This document shows positions 1 through 14,137 of a DNA stretch of 64,000 nt, in pieces. The notes beneath the pieces are model-generated. The model made no database searches, was not told where the DNA came from, and saw only the letters and a list, made by a program, of their open reading frames with translations. Where the stretch lies: assembly GCA_028571685.1 (NCBI GenBank), contig CM053166.1, forward strand, positions 62,334,111 to 62,398,110, read 5' to 3'. How positions within the stretch are numbered: position 1 is the stretch's first letter; the number at the start of each line of letters is the position of its first letter. Both the position numbers and the translations under genes were made by a program. Origin of the DNA: Heterohyrax brucei (lineage: Eukaryota; Chordata; Mammalia; Hyracoidea; Procaviidae).

Positions 1-128
1 TTTACCAGTTTTCTAAGTCTCTCTTATTTTCTTGTACTTATACTTGGAATTCTGTGTGTAAACCTCTGTAACTTCTCTAGGTAGATGAATCACTGTGTAC
101 TTTCTATTGTTTCTATCTGTTACCAATC
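1..128 (+). repeat. Partial monomer upstream of HOR A copy 1
   Basis: This is the 3' half of a unit whose start lies outside the window. It has CTTGTACTTATACTTGG and TGTGTGTAAACC. The units preceding HOR A copies 2 and 3 (near 8358 and 17,697) instead have the class C tail TTGGAGTTACACTTGG and CTGTGAAAACC. The last differing base I see is in TTTCTATTG (~104-112), against TTTCTCTTG in the others. Homology with the later copies therefore begins close to the TTGAG start at 129. Confidence 0.8.
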
Positions 129-2832
129 TTGAGAAACTCATACATTCTCTGTTCACTGTTTCCCGGTCTTAGAGAAGTAGATTTTTTTCTGCGAAAGTGC
201 TGTTTTCACAGTGCTAAGTACTACCAACTCTATCAACAATGTAGGTTTTACGAGTTTTCTAAGTCTCTCTTATTTTCTTGTACTTATACTTGGATTTCTC
301 TGTGTAATCCTCTGTAACTTCTGTAGGTAGATGAATCACTGTGTACTTTCTCTTGTTTCTATCTGTTGCCAATCTTCAGAAACTCATACATTCTCTGTTC
401 ACTGTTTCCCGGTCTTAGACAAGTAGATTTCATTCTGCCAAAGTGCTGTTTTCACCGTGCTAAGTACTCCCAACTCTGTCAACAATGCAGGTTTTACCAG
501 TTTTCTAAGTCTCTCTTATTTTCTTGTACTTATACTTGGAATTCTCTGTGTAAACCTCTGTAACTTCTCTAGGTAGATGAATCACTGTGTACTTTCTCTT
601 GTTTCTATCTGTTACCAATCTTGAGAAACTCATACATTCTCTGTTCACTGTTTCCCGGTCTTAGACAAGAAGATTTCTTTTTGCGAAAGTGCTGTTTTCA
701 CAGTGCTAAGTACTCCCGACTCTATCACAATGTAGGTTTTACCAGTTTTCTAAGTCTCTCTTATTTTCTTGTACTTATACTTGGAATTCTGTGTGTAAAC
801 CTCTGTAACTTCGCTAGGTAGATGAATCACTGTGTACTTTCTCTTGTTTCTATCTGTTACCAATCTTGAGAAACTCATACATTCTCTGTTCACTGTTTCC
901 CGGACTTAGACAAGTAGATTTCTTTGTGCGAAAGTGATGTTTTCACAATGCTAAGTACTCCCAACTCTATCAACAATGTAGGTTTTACCAGTCTTCTAAG
1001 TCTGTCTTATTTTCTTGTACTTATACTTGGAATTCTCTGTGTAAACCTCTGAAACTTCTCTAGGTAGATGAATCACGGTGTACTTTCTCTTGTTTCTATC
1101 TGTTGCCAATCTTGAGAAACTCATACATTCTCTTTTCCCTGTTTCGCGGTCTTTGAGAAGTAGATTTCTTTCTGCGAAAGTGCTGTTTTCACAGTGCTAA
1201 GTACTCCCAACTCTATCAACAATGTAGGTTTTACCAGTTTTCTAAGTCTCTCTTATTTTCTTGTACTTATACTTGGAATTCTCTGTGTAAACCTCTGTAA
1301 CTTTTCTAGGTAGATGAATCACTGTGTACTTGCTCTGGTTTGTATCTTTTACCAATCTTGAGAAACTCATACATTCTCTGTTCACTGTTTCGCGGTTTTA
1401 GACAAGTAGATTTCTTTGTGCGAAAGTGATGTTTTCACAATGCTGAGTACTTCCAACTCTATCAACAATGTAGGTTTTACCAGTTTTCTGAGTTTCTCTT
1501 ATTTATTTAGAGTTACACTTGGAATTCTCTGTGAAAACCTCTGTAACTTCTCTAGGTAGATGAATCACTGTGTACTTTCTCTTGTTTCTATCTGTAACAA
1601 TCTTGAGAAACTCATACATTCTCTGTTCACTGTTTCCCGGCCTTAGACAAGTAGATTTCATTCTGCCAAAGTGCTGTTTTCACCGTGCTAAGTACTCCCA
1701 ACTCTATCAACAATGTAGGTTTTACCAGTTTTCTAAGTTTCTCTTATTTTCTTGTACTGATACTTGGAATTCTCTGTGTAAACCTCTGTAACTTCTCTAG
1801 GTAGAGGAATCACTGTGTACTTTCTCTTGTTTCTATCTGTTACCAATCTTGAGAAACTCATACATTCTCTGTTCACTGTTTCCCGGTCTTAGACAAGTAG
1901 ATTTCATTCTGCGAAAGTGCTGCTTTCACAGTACTAAGTACTCCCAACTCTATCAACAATGTAGGTTTTACTAGTTTTCTAAGTCTCTCTTCTTTTCTTG
2001 TACTTATACTTGGAATTCTCTGTGTAAACCTCTGCAACTTCTGTAGGTAGTTGAATCACTGTATACTTTCTCTTGTTTCTATCTGTTACCAATCTTGAGA
2101 AACTCATACATTCTCTGTTCACTGCTTCGCGGTCTCAGAGAAGTAGATTTCTTTCTGCGAAAGTGCTGTTTTCACAGTGCTAAGTACTCCCAACTATATC
2201 AACAATGTAGGTTTTACCAGTTTTCTAAGTCTCTCTTATTTTCTTGTACTTACACTTGGAATTCTCTGTGTAAACCTCTGTAACTTCTCTAGATAGATGA
2301 ATCACTGTGTACTTTCTCTTGTTTCTATCTGTTACCAATCTTGAGAAACTCATACATTCTCTGTTCACTGTTTCCCGGTCTTAGACAAGTAGATTTCTTT
2401 CTGCGAAAGTGCTGTTTTCACAGTGCTAAGTACTCCCAACTCTATCTACAATGTAGGTTTTACTAGTTTTCTAAATCTCTCTTATTTTCTTGTAATTATA
2501 CTTGGAATTCTGTGTGTAAACCACTGTAACTTCTCTAGGTAGATGAATCACTGTGTACTTTCTCTTGTTTCTATCTGTTACCAATCTTGAGAAACTCTGA
2601 CATTCTCTGTTCACTGTTTCCCGGTCTTAGACAAGTAGATTTCATTCTGCCAAAGTGCTGTTTTCACCGTGCTAAGTTCTCCCAACTCTATCAACAATGT
2701 AGGTTTTACCAGTTTTCTAAGTCTCGCTTATTTTCTTGTAGTTATACTTGGAATTCTCTGTGTAAACCTCTGTGACTTCTCTAGGTACTTGAATCACTGT
2801 GTACTTTCTCTTGTTTCTATCTGTTACCAACC

Positions 2833-3078
2833 TTGAGAAAGACATAGATTCTCTGTTCACTGTTTAGTGGATTTAGAGAAGTAGATTTCTTTGTGCGAAA
2901 GTGATGTTTTCACAATGCTCAGTACTCCCAATTCTATCTACAATGCAGGTTTTACCAGTTTTCTAAATCTCTCTTATTTTCTTGTACTTATACTTGGAAT
3001 TCTCTGTGTAAACCTCTGTAACTTCTCTAGGTAGGTGAATCACTGTGTACTTTCTCTTGTTTCTATCTCTTACCAATC
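2833..3078 (+). repeat. HOR A diagnostic monomer (TGTTTAGTGG type)
   Basis: This unit has an unusual run of changes: CCAACCTTGAGAAAGACATAG at its start, then CTGTTTAGTGGATTTAGAG. It recurs only at 11,189 and 20,529, which are the equivalent positions in copies 2 and 3. I saw no other unit with TTTAGTGG. It is the cleanest single marker for counting HOR A copies. Confidence 0.85.
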
Positions 3079-3323
3079 TTGAGAAACTCATACATTCTCT
3101 GTTCACTGTTTCCCGGTCTTAGACAAGTAGATTTCTTTCTGCGAAAGTGCTGTTTTCACAGTACTAAGTACTCCCAACTCTATCACAATGTAGGTTTTAC
3201 CAGTTTTCTAAGTCTCTCTTATTTTCTTGTACTTATACTTGGAATTCTCTGTGTAAACCTCTGTAACTTCGCTAGGTAGATAAATCACTGTGTACTTTCT
3301 TTTGTTTCTATCTGTTATCAATC

Positions 3324-3569
3324 TTGAAAAACTCATACATTCTCTGTTCACGGTTTCCCGGTCTTAGAAAAGTAGATTTCTTTGTGCGAAAGTGATGTTT
3401 TCACAATGATAAATACTCCCAACTGTATCAACAATGTAAGTTTTACCAGTTTTCTAAGTTTCTCTTATTTTCTTGGAGTTACACTTGGAATTCTCTGTGA
3501 AAACCTCTGTAATTTCTCTAAATAGATGAATCACTGTGTACTTTCTCTTGTTTCTATCTGTTACCAATC
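3324..3569 (+). repeat. Class C monomer, reference example
   Basis: Class C carries TTTGTGCGAAAGTGATG and TTTTCACAATG in the 5' half. It is often linked to a distinctive 3' half, AAGTTTCTCTTATTTTC then TTGGAGTTACACTTGG then CTGTGAAAACC. Members with the linked 3' half also start at 8240 and near 24,752, 34,288 and 39,450. Others have the class C 5' half with an ordinary 3' half, or the reverse (around 35,900 and 52,350), so the two halves recombine. Its own TTGAAAAACTC start is a private variant shared with the HOR A partners 8,357 and 17,696 bp downstream. Confidence 0.83.
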
Positions 3570-6500
3570 TTGAGAAACTCATACATTCTCTGTTCACTGT
3601 TTACCGGTCTTGGACAAGTAGATTTCATTCTGCCAAAGTGCTGTTTTCATCGGGCTAAGTACTCCCAACTCTATCAACAATGCAGGTTTTACCAGTTTTC
3701 TAAGTCTCTCTTATTTTCTTGTACTTAGACTTGGAATTCTCTGTGTAAACCTCTGCAACTTCTGTAGGTAGTTGAATCACTGTATACTTTCTGTTGTTTC
3801 TATCTGTTATCAATCTTGAGAAACTCATACATTATCTTTTCACTGTTTCGCGGTCTTAGAGAAGTAGATTGTTTTCTGCGAAAGTGCTGTTTTCACAGTG
3901 GTAAGTACTCCCAACTCTATCAACAATGTAAGTTTTACCAGTTTTCTAAGTCTCTCTTATTTTCTTGTACTTATACTTGGAATTCTCTGTGTATACCTCT
4001 GTAACTTCGCTAGGTAGATGAATCACTGTGTACTTTCTCTTGTATCTATGTGTTACCAATCTTGAGAAACTCATACATTCTCTGTTCACTGTTTCGCGGA
4101 CTTAGAGAAGTATATTTCTTTGTGCGAAAGTGATGTTTTCACAATGCTCAGTACTACCAACTCTATCAACAATGTAGGTTTTACCAGTTTTCTAAGCCTC
4201 TCTTATTTTCTTGTACTGATACTTGGAATTCTCTGTGTAAACCTCAGTAACTTCTCTACGTAGGTGAATCACTGTGTACTTTCTCTTGTTTCTATCTGTT
4301 ACCAATCTTGAGAAACTCATACATTCTCTGTTCACTGTTTCCCGGTCTTAGACAAGTAGATTTCATTCTGTGAATGTGCTGTTTTCACAGTCCTAAGTAC
4401 TCCCAACTCTATCAACAATGTAGGTTTTACCAGTTTTCTAAATCTCTCTTACTTTCTTGTACTTATACTTGGAATTCTCTGTGTAAACCTCTGTGACTTC
4501 TCTAGGTAGATGAATCACTGTGTACATTCTCTTGTTTCTATCTGTTACCAATATTGAGAAACTGATACATTCTCTGTTAACTATTTCCTGGTCTGAGAAA
4601 AGTAGATTTCATTCTGCCAAAGTGCTGTTTTCACAGTGGTAAGTACTCCCAACTCTATCAACAATGTAGGTTTTACCAGTTTTCTAAGTCTCTCTTATTT
4701 TCTTGTACTTATACTTGGAATTCTCTGTGTAAACCTCTGTAACTTCTCTAGGTAGATGAATCACTGTGTACTTTCTCTTGTTTCTATCTGTTACCAATCT
4801 TGAGAAACTCATACATTCTCTGTTCACTGTTTCCCGGTCTTAGACAAGTAGATTTCTTTCTGCGAAAGTGCTGTTTTCACAGTGCTAAGTACTCCCAACT
4901 CTATCACAATGTAGGTTTTACCAGTTTTCTAAGTCTCTCTTCTTTTCTTGTACTTATACTTGGAATTCTGTGTGTAAACCTCTGTAACTTCTCTAGGTAG
5001 ATGAATCACTGTGTACTTTCTCTTGTTTCTATCTGTTACCAATCTTGAGAAACTCATACACTCTCTGTTCACTGTTTCCCGGTCTTAGAGAAGTAGATTT
5101 CTTTCTGCGAAAGTGCTGTTTTCACAGTGCTACGTACTCCCAACTCTATCAACAATGTAGGTTTTACCAGTTTTCTAAGTCTCTCTTATTTTCTTGTACT
5201 TATACTTGGAATTCTCTGTGTAAACCTCTGTAACTTCGCTAGGTAAATGAATCACTGTGTACTTTTTCTTGTTTCTATCTGTTACCAATCTTGAGAAACT
5301 CATACATTCTCTGTTCACTGTTTACCGGTCTTGGACAAGTAGATTTCGTTCTGCCAAAGTGCTGTTTTCATCGGGCTAAGTACTCCCACCTCTATCAACA
5401 ATGTAGGTTTTACCAGTTTTCTAAGTCTCTCTTATTTTCTTGTACTTATGCTTGGAATTCTCTATGTAAATCTTTGTAACTTCGCTAGGTAGATGAATCA
5501 CTGTGTACTTTCTCTTGTTTCCATCTGTTAGCAATCTTGAGAAACTCATACATTCTCTGTTCACTGTTTCCCGGTCTCAGACAAGTAGATTTCTTTCTGC
5601 GAAAGTGCTGTTTTCATAGTGCTACGTACTCCCAACTCTATCACAATGTAGGTTTTACCAGTTTTCTAAGTCTCTCTTATTTTCTTGTACTTATACTTGG
5701 AATTCTATGTGTAAATCTCTGTAACTTCTCTAGGTAGATGAATCACTGTGTACTTTCTCTTGTTTCTATCTGTTACCAATCTTGAGAAACTCATACATCC
5801 TCTGTTCACTGTTTCGCGGTTTTAGACAAGTAGATTTCTTTGTGCGAAAGTGATGTTTTCACAATGCTGAGTACTCCCAACTCTATCAACAATGTAGGTT
5901 TTACCAGTTTTCTGAGTTTCTCTTATTTATTTAGAGTTACACTTGGAATTCTCTGTGAAAACCTCTGTAACTTCTCTAGGTAGATGAATCACTGTGTACT
6001 TTCTCTTGTTTCTATCTGTAACAATCTTGAGAAACTCATACATTCTCTGTTCACTGTTTCCCGGCCTTAGACAAGTAGATTTTTTTCTGCGAAAGTGCTG
6101 TTTTCACATTGCTAAGTACTCCCAACTCTATCACAATGCAGGTTTTACCAGTTTTCTAAGTCTCTCTTACTTTCTTGTACTTATACATGGAATTCTGTGT
6201 GTAAACCTCTGTAACTTCTCTAGGTAGATGAATCACTGTGTACTTTCTCTTGTTTCTATCTGTTACCAATCTTGAGAAACTCATACATTCTCTGTTCACT
6301 GTTTCTCGGATTTAGAGAAGTAGATTTCTTTGTGCGAAAGGGATGTTTTCACAATGCTCAGTACTCCCAACTCTACCAACAATGTAGGTTTTATCGGTTT
6401 TCTAAGTCTCTCTTATTTTCTTGTACTTATACTTGGAATTCTCTGTGTAAACCTGTGTAACTTCTCTAGGTAGATGAATCACTGTGTACTTTCTATTGTT

Positions 6501-9500
6501 TCTATCTGTTAACAATCTTGAGAAACTCATACATTCTCTGTTCACTGTTTCCAGGCCTTAGACAAGTAGATTTCATTCTGCCAAAGTGCTGTTTTCACCG
6601 TGCTAAGTTCTCCCAACTCTATCAACAATGTAGGTTTTACCAGTTTTCTAAGTCTCTCTTATTTTCTTGTACTTGTACGTGGAATTCTCTGTGTAAACCT
6701 CTGTAACTTCTCTAGGTAGAGGAATCACTGTGTACTTTCTCTTGTTTCTATCTGTTACCAATCTTGAGAAACTCATACATTCTCTGTTCACTGTTTCCCG
6801 GTCTTAGACAAGTAGATTTCTTTCTGCGAAAGTGCTGTTTTCACAGTGCTACGTACTCCCAACTCTATTAACAATGTAGATTTTACTAGTTTTCTAAATC
6901 TCTCTTATTTTCTTGTAATTATACTTGGAATTCTGTGTTTAAACCTCTGTAACTTCTCTAGGTAGATGAATCACTGTGTACTTTCCTTTGTTTCTATCTG
7001 TTACCAATCTTGAGAAACTCTGACATTCTCTGTTCACTGTTTCCCGGTCTTAGACAAGTAGATTTCTTTCTGCGAAAGTGCTGTTTTCACAGTGCTAAGT
7101 AATCCCAACTCTATCAACAATGTAGGTTTTACCAGTTTTCTAAGTCTCTCTTATTTTCCTGTACTTATACTTGGAATTCTGTGTGTAAACCTCTGTAACT
7201 TCTCTAGGTAGATGAATCACTGTGTACTTTCTCTTGTTTCTATCTGTTGCCAATCTTGAGAAACTCATACATTTTCTGTTCACTGTTTCCCGGTCTTAGA
7301 CAAGTAGATTTCATTCTGCCAAAGTGCTGTTTTCACCGTGCTAAGTACTCCCAACTCTATCAACAATGTAGGTTTTACCAGTTTTCTAAGTCTCTCTTAT
7401 TTTCTTGGAGTTACACTTGGAATTCTATGTGTAAACCTCTGTAACTTCTCTAGGTAGGTGAATCACTGTGTACTTTCTCTTGTTTCTATCTGTTACCAAT
7501 CTTGAGATACTCATACATTCTCTGTTCACTGTTTACCGGTCTTGGACAAGTAGATTTCATTCTGCCAAAGTGCTGTTTTCATCTGGCTAAGTACTCCCAA
7601 CTGTATCAACAATGTAGGTTTTACCAGTTTTCTAAGTCTCTCTTATTTTCTTGTACTTATACTTGGAATTCTGTGTGTAAACCTCTGTAACTTCTCTAGG
7701 TAGATGAATCACTGTGTACTTTCTCTTGTTTCTATCTGTTACCAATCTTGAGAAACTCATACATTCTCTTTTCCCTGTTTCGCGGTCTTAGAGAAGTAGA
7801 TTTCTTTCTGCGAAAGTGCTGTTTTCACAGTGCTAAGTACTCCCAACTCTATCAACAATGTAGGTTTTACCAGTTTTCTAAGTCTCTCTTATTTTCTTGT
7901 ACTTATATTTGGAATTCTCTGTGTAAACCGCTGTAACTTTTCTAGGTAGGTGAATCACTGTGTACTTGCTCTTCTTTGTATCTTTTACCAATCTTGAGAA
8001 ACTCATACATTCTCTGTTCACTGTTTCCCGGTCTTAGACAAGTAGATTTCTTTCTGCGAAAGTGCTGTTTTCACAGTGCTAAGTACTCCAAACTCTATCA
8101 ACAATGTAGGTTTTACTAGTTTTCTAAATCTCTCCTATTTTCTTGTACTTATACTTGGAATTCTGTGTGTAAACCTCTGTAACTTCTCTAGGTAGATGAA
8201 TCACTGTGTACTTTCTGTTGTTTCTATCTGTTATCAATCTTGAGAAACTCATACATTCTCTGTTCACTGTTTCCCAGTCTTAGACAAGTAAATTTCTTTG
8301 TGCGAAAGTGATGTTTTTACAATGCTAAGTACTCCCAACTCTATCAACAATGTAGGTTTTACCAGTTTTCTAAGTTTCTCTTATTTTCTTGGAGTTACAC
8401 TTGGAATTCTCTGTGAAAACCTCTGTAACTTCTCTAGATAGATGAATCACTGTGTACTTTCTCTTGTTTCTATCTGTTACCAATCTTGAGAAACTCATAC
8501 ATTCTCTGTTCACTGTTTCCCGGTCTTAGAGAAGTAGATTTTTTTCTGCGAAAGTGCTGTTTTCACAGTGCTAAGTACTACCAACTCTATCAACAATGTA
8601 GGTTTTACGAGTTTTCTAAGTCTCTCTTATTTTCTTGTACTTATACTTGGATTTCTCTGTGTAATCCTCTGTAACTTCTGTAGGTAGATGAATCACTGTG
8701 TACTTTCTCTTGTTTCTATCTGTTGCCAATCTTCAGAAACTCATACATTCTCTGTTCACTGTTTCCCGGTCTTAGACAAGTAGATTTCATTCTGCCAAAG
8801 TGCTGTTTTCACCGTGCTAAGTACTCCCAACTCTGTCAACAATGCAGGTTTTACCAGTTTTCTAAGTCTCTCTTATTTTCTTGTACTTATACTTGGAATT
8901 CTCTGTGTAAACCTCTGTAACTTCTCTAGGTAGATGAATCACTGTGTACTTTCTCTTGTTTCTATCTGTTACCAATCTTGAGAAACTCATACATTCTCTG
9001 TTCACTGTTTCCCGGTCTTAGACAAGAAGATTTCTTTTTGCGAAAGTGCTGTTTTCACAGTGCTAAGTACTCCCGACTCTATCACAATGTAGGTTTTACC
9101 AGTTTTCTAAGTCTCTCTTATTTTCTTGTACTTATACTTGGAATTCTGTGTGTAAACCTCTGTAACTTCGCTAGGTAGATGAATCACTGTGTACTTTCTC
9201 TTGTTTCTATCTGTTACCAATCTTGAGAAACTCATACATTCTCTGTTCACTGTTTCCCGGACTTAGACAAGTAGATTTCTTTGTGCGAAAGTGATGTTTT
9301 CACAATGCTAAGTACTCCCAACTCTATCAACAATGTAGGTTTTACCAGTCTTCTAAGTCTGTCTTATTTTCTTGTACTTATACTTGGAATTCTCTGTGTA
9401 AACCTCTGAAACTTCTCTAGGTAGATGAATCACGGTGTACTTTCTCTTGTTTCTATCTGTTGCCAATCTTGAGAAACTCATACATTCTCTTTTCCCTGTT

Positions 9501-12500
9501 TCGCGGTCTTTGAGAAGTAGATTTCTTTCTGCGAAAGTGCTGTTTTCACAGTGCTAAGTACTCCCAACTCTATCAACAATGTAGGTTTTACCAGTTTTCT
9601 AAGTCTCTCTTATTTTCTTGTACTTATACTTGGAATTCTCTGTGTAAACCTCTGTAACTTTTCTAGGTAGATGAATCACTGTGTACTTGCTCTTGTTTGT
9701 ATCTTTTACCAATCTTGAGAAACTCATACATTCTCTGTTCACTGTTTCGCGGTTTTAGACAAGTAGATTTCTTTGTGCGAAAGTGATGTTTTCACAATGC
9801 TGAGTACTTCCAACTCTATCAACAATGTAGGTTTTACCAGTTTTCTGAGTTTCTCTTATTTATTTAGAGTTACACTTGGAATTCTCTGTGAAAACCTCTG
9901 TAACTTCTCTAGGTAGATGAATCACTGTGTACTTTCTCTTGTTTCTATCTGTAACAATCTTGAGAAACTCATACATTCTCTGTTCACTGTTTCCCGGCCT
10001 TAGACAAGTAGATTTCATTCTGCCAAAGTGCTGTTTTCACCGTGCTAAGTACTCCCAACTCTATCAACAATGTAGGTTTTACCAGTTTTCTAAGTTTCTC
10101 TTATTTCTTGTACTGATACTTGGAATTCTCTGTGTAAACCTCTGTAACTTCTCTAGGTAGAGGAATCACTGTGTACTTTCTCTTGTTTCTATCTGTTACC
10201 AATCTTGAGAAACTCATACATTCTCTGTTCACTGTTTCCCGGTCTTAGACAAGTAGATTTCATTCTGCGAAAGTGCTGCTTTCACAGTACTAAGTACTCC
10301 CAACTCTATCAACAATGTAGGTTTTACTAGTTTTCTAAGTCTCTCTTCTTTTCTTGTACTTATACTTGGAATTCTCTGTGTAAACCTCTGCAACTTCTGT
10401 AGGTAGTTGAATCACTGTATACTTTCTCTTGTTTCTATCTGTTACCAATCTTGAGAAACTCATACATTCTCTGTTCACTGCTTCGCGGTCTCAGAGAAGT
10501 AGATTTCTTTCTGCGAAAGTGCTGTTTTCACAGTGCTAAGTACTCCCAACTGTATCAACAATGTAGGTTTTACCAGTTTTCTAAGTCTCTCTTATTTTCT
10601 TGTACTTACACTTGGAATTCTCTGTGTAAACCTCTGTAACTTCTCTAGATAGATGAATCACTGTGTACTTTCTCTTGTTTCTATCTGTTACCAATCTTGA
10701 GAAACTCATACATTCTCTGTTCACTGTTTCCCGGTCTTAGACAAGTAGATTTCTTTCTGCGAAAGTGCTGTTTTCACAGTGCTAAGTACTCCCAACTCTA
10801 TCTACAATGTAGGTTTTACTAGTTTTCTAAATCTCTCTTATTTTCTTGTAATTATACTTGGAATTCTGTGTGTAAACCACTGTAACTTCTCTAGGTAGAT
10901 GAATCACTGTGTACTTTCTCTTGTTTCTATCTGTTACCAATCTTGAGAAACTCTGACATTCTCTGTTCACTGTTTCCCGGTCTTAGACAAGTAGATTTCA
11001 TTCTGCCAAAGTGCTGTTTTCACCGTGCTAAGTTCTCCCAACTCTATCAACAATGAAGGTTTTACCAGTTTTCTAAGTCTCGCTTATTTTCTTGTAGTTA
11101 TACTTGGAATTCTCTGTGTAAACCTGTGTGACTTCTCTAGGTACTTGAATCACTGTGTACTTTCTCTTGTTTCTATCTGTTACCAACCTTGAGAAAGACA
11201 TAGATTCTCTGTTCACTGTTTAGTGGATTTAGAGAAGTAGATTTCTTTGTGCGAAAGTGATGTTTTCACAATGCTCAGTACTCCCAATTCTTTCTACAAT
11301 GCAGGTTTTACCAGTTTTCTAAATCTCTCTTATTTTCTTGTACTTATACTTGGAATTCTCTGTGTAAACCTCTGTAACTTCTCTAGGTAGGTGAATCACT
11401 GTGTACTTTCTCTTGTTTCTATCTGTTACCAATCTTGAGAAACTCATACATTCTCTGTTCACTGTTTCCCGGTCTTAGACAAGTAGATTTCTTTCTGCGA
11501 AAGTGCTGTTTTCACAGTACTAAGTACTCCCAACTCTATCACAATGTAGGTTTTACCAGTTTTCTAAGTCTCTCTTATTTTCTTGTACTTATACTTGGAA
11601 TTCTCTGTGTAAACCTCTGTAACTTCGCTAGGTAGATAAATCACTGTGTACTTTCTTTTGTTTCTATCTGTTATCAATCTTGAAAAACTCATACATTCTC
11701 TGTTCACGGTTTCCCGGTCTTAGAAAAGTAGATTTCTTTGTGCGAAAGTGATGTTTTCACAATGATAAATACTCCCAACTGTATCAACAATGTAAGTTTT
11801 ACCAGTTTTCTAAGTTTCTCTTATTTTCTTGGAGTTACACTTGGAATTCTCTGTGAAAACCTCTGTAACTTCTCTAAATAGATGAATCACTGTGTACTTT
11901 CTCTTGTTTCTATCTGTTACCAATCTTGAGAAACTCATACATTCTCTGTTCACTGTTTACCGGTCTTGGACAAGTAGATTTCATTCTGCCAAAGTGCTGT
12001 TTTCATCGGGCTAAGTACTCCCAACTCTATCAACAATGCAGGTTTTACCAGTTTTCTAAGTCTCTCTTATTTTCTTGTACTTAGACTTGGAATTCTCTGT
12101 GTAAACCTCTGCAACTTCTGTAGGTAGTTGAATCACTGTATACTTTCTGTTGTTTCTATCTGTTATCAATCTTGAGAAACTCATACATTATCTTTTCACT
12201 GTTTCGCGGTCTTAGAGAAGTAGATTGTTTTCTGCGAAAGTGCTGTTTTCACAGTGGTAAGTACTCCCAACTCTATCAACAATGTAAGTTTTACCAGTTT
12301 TCTAAGTCTCTCTTATTTTCTTGTACTTATACTTGGAATTCTCTGTGTATACCTCTGTAACTTCGCTAGGTAGATGAATCACTGTGTACTTTCTCTTGTA
12401 TCTATGTGTTACCAATCTTGAGAAACTCATACATTCTCTGTTCACTGTTTCGCGGACTTAGAGAAGTATATTTCTTTGTGCGAACGTGATGTTTTCACAA

Positions 12501-14137
12501 TGCTCAGTACTACCAACTCTATCAACAATGTAGGTTTTACCAGTTTTCTAAGCCTCTCTTATTTTCTTGTACTGATACTTGGAATTCTCTGTGTAAACCT
12601 CAGTAACTTCTCTACGTAGGTGAATCACTGTGTACTTTCTCTTGTTTCTATCTGTTACCAATCTTGAGAAACTCATACATTCTCTGTTCACTGTTTCCCG
12701 GTCTTAGACAAGTAGATTTCATTCTGTGAATGTGCTGTTTTCACAGTCCTAAGTACTCCCAACTCTATCAACAATGTAGGTTTTACCAGTTTTCTAAATC
12801 TCTCTTACTTTCTTGTACTTATACTTGGAATTCTCTGTGTAAACCTCTGTAACTTCTCTAGGTAGATGAATCACTGTGTACATTCTCTTGTTTCTATCTG
12901 TTACCAATATTGAGAAACTGATACATTCTCTGTTAACTATTTCCTGGTCTGAGAAAAGTAGATTTCATTCTGCCAAAGTGCTGTTTTCACAGTGGTAAGT
13001 ACTCCCAACTCTATCAACAATGTAGGTTTTACCAGTTTTCTAAGTCTCTCTTATTTTCTTGTACTTATACTTGGAATTCTCTGTGTAAACCTCTGTAACT
13101 TCTCTAGGTAGATGAATCACTGTGTACTTTCTCTTGTTTCTATCTGTTACCAATCTTGAGAAACTCATACATTCTCTGTTCACTGTTTCCCGGTCTTAGA
13201 CAAGTAGATTTCTTTCTGCGAAAGTGCTGTTTTCACAGTGCTAAGTACTCCCAACTCTATCACAATGTAGGTTTTACCAGTTTTCTAAGTCTCTCTCCTT
13301 TTCTTGTACTTATACTTGGAATTCTGTGTGTAAACCTCTGTAACTTCTCTAGGTAGATGAATCACTGTGTACTTTCTCTTGTTTCTATCTGTTACCAATC
13401 TTGAGAAACTCATACATTCTCTGTTCACTGTTTCCCGGTCTTAGAGAAGTAGATTTCTTTCTGCGAAAGTGCTGTTTTCACAGTGCTACGTACTCCCAAC
13501 TCTATCAACAATGTAGGTTTTACCAGTTTTCTAAGTCTCTCTTATTTTGTTGTACTTATACTTGGAATTCTCTGTGTAAACCTCTGTAACTTCGCTAGGT
13601 AAATGAATCACTGTGTACTTTTTCTTGTTTCTATCTGTTACCAATCTTGAGAAACTCATACATTCTCTGTTCACTGTTTACCGGTCTTGGACAAGTAGAT
13701 TTCGTTCTGCCAAAGTGCTGTTTTCATCGGCCTAAGTACTCCCACCTCTATCAACAATGTAGGTTTTACCAGTTTTCTAAGTCTCTCTTATTTTCTTGTA
13801 CTTATGCTTGGAATTCTCTATGTAAATCTTTGTAACTTCGCTAGGTAGATGAATCACTGTGTACTTTCTCTTGTTTCCATCTGTTAGCAATCTTGAGAAA
13901 CTCATACATTCTCTGTTCACTGTTTCCCGGTCTCAGACAAGTAGATTTCTTTCTGCGAAAGTGCTGTTTTCATAGTGCTACGTACTCCCAACTCTATCAC
14001 AATGTAGGTTTTACCAGTTTTCTAAGTCTCTCTTATTTTCTTGTACTTATACTTGGAATTCTATGTGTAAATCTCTGTAACTTCTCTAGGTAGATGAATC
14101 ACTGTGTACTTTCTCTTGTTTCTATCTGTTACCAATC

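Larger units (their letters stand above)
129..8485 (+). repeat. Higher-order repeat A, copy 1 (34 monomers, 8,357 bp)
   Basis: It contains 34 units starting at 129, 375, 621, 866, 1112, 1358, 1603, 1849, 2095 and onward to 8240. Seven of them are 245 bp, so 34 x 246 - 7 = 8,357, exactly the spacing from 129 to 8486. Unit by unit it matches 8486 onward, including rare markers: CTTCAGAAACTC (375), TGTTTAGTGGATTTAGAG (2833), GAAAGGGATG (6272) and TCGCGGTCTTTGAG (1112). By eye it differs from copy 2 at only a scatter of single bases. Examples are CTCTGGTTTG against CTCTTGTTTG (~1336/9693), and GTGACTTC against GTAACTTC (~4494/12,850). Identity is clearly above 99%, while neighbouring units within the copy are much less alike. 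Confidence 0.93.

Noticed and set aside
2833-3078. Possible insertion or foreign fragment at the TGTTTAGTGG monomer
   Set aside because: The unit is 246 bp and aligns to the consensus throughout. It only has more substitutions than its neighbours.
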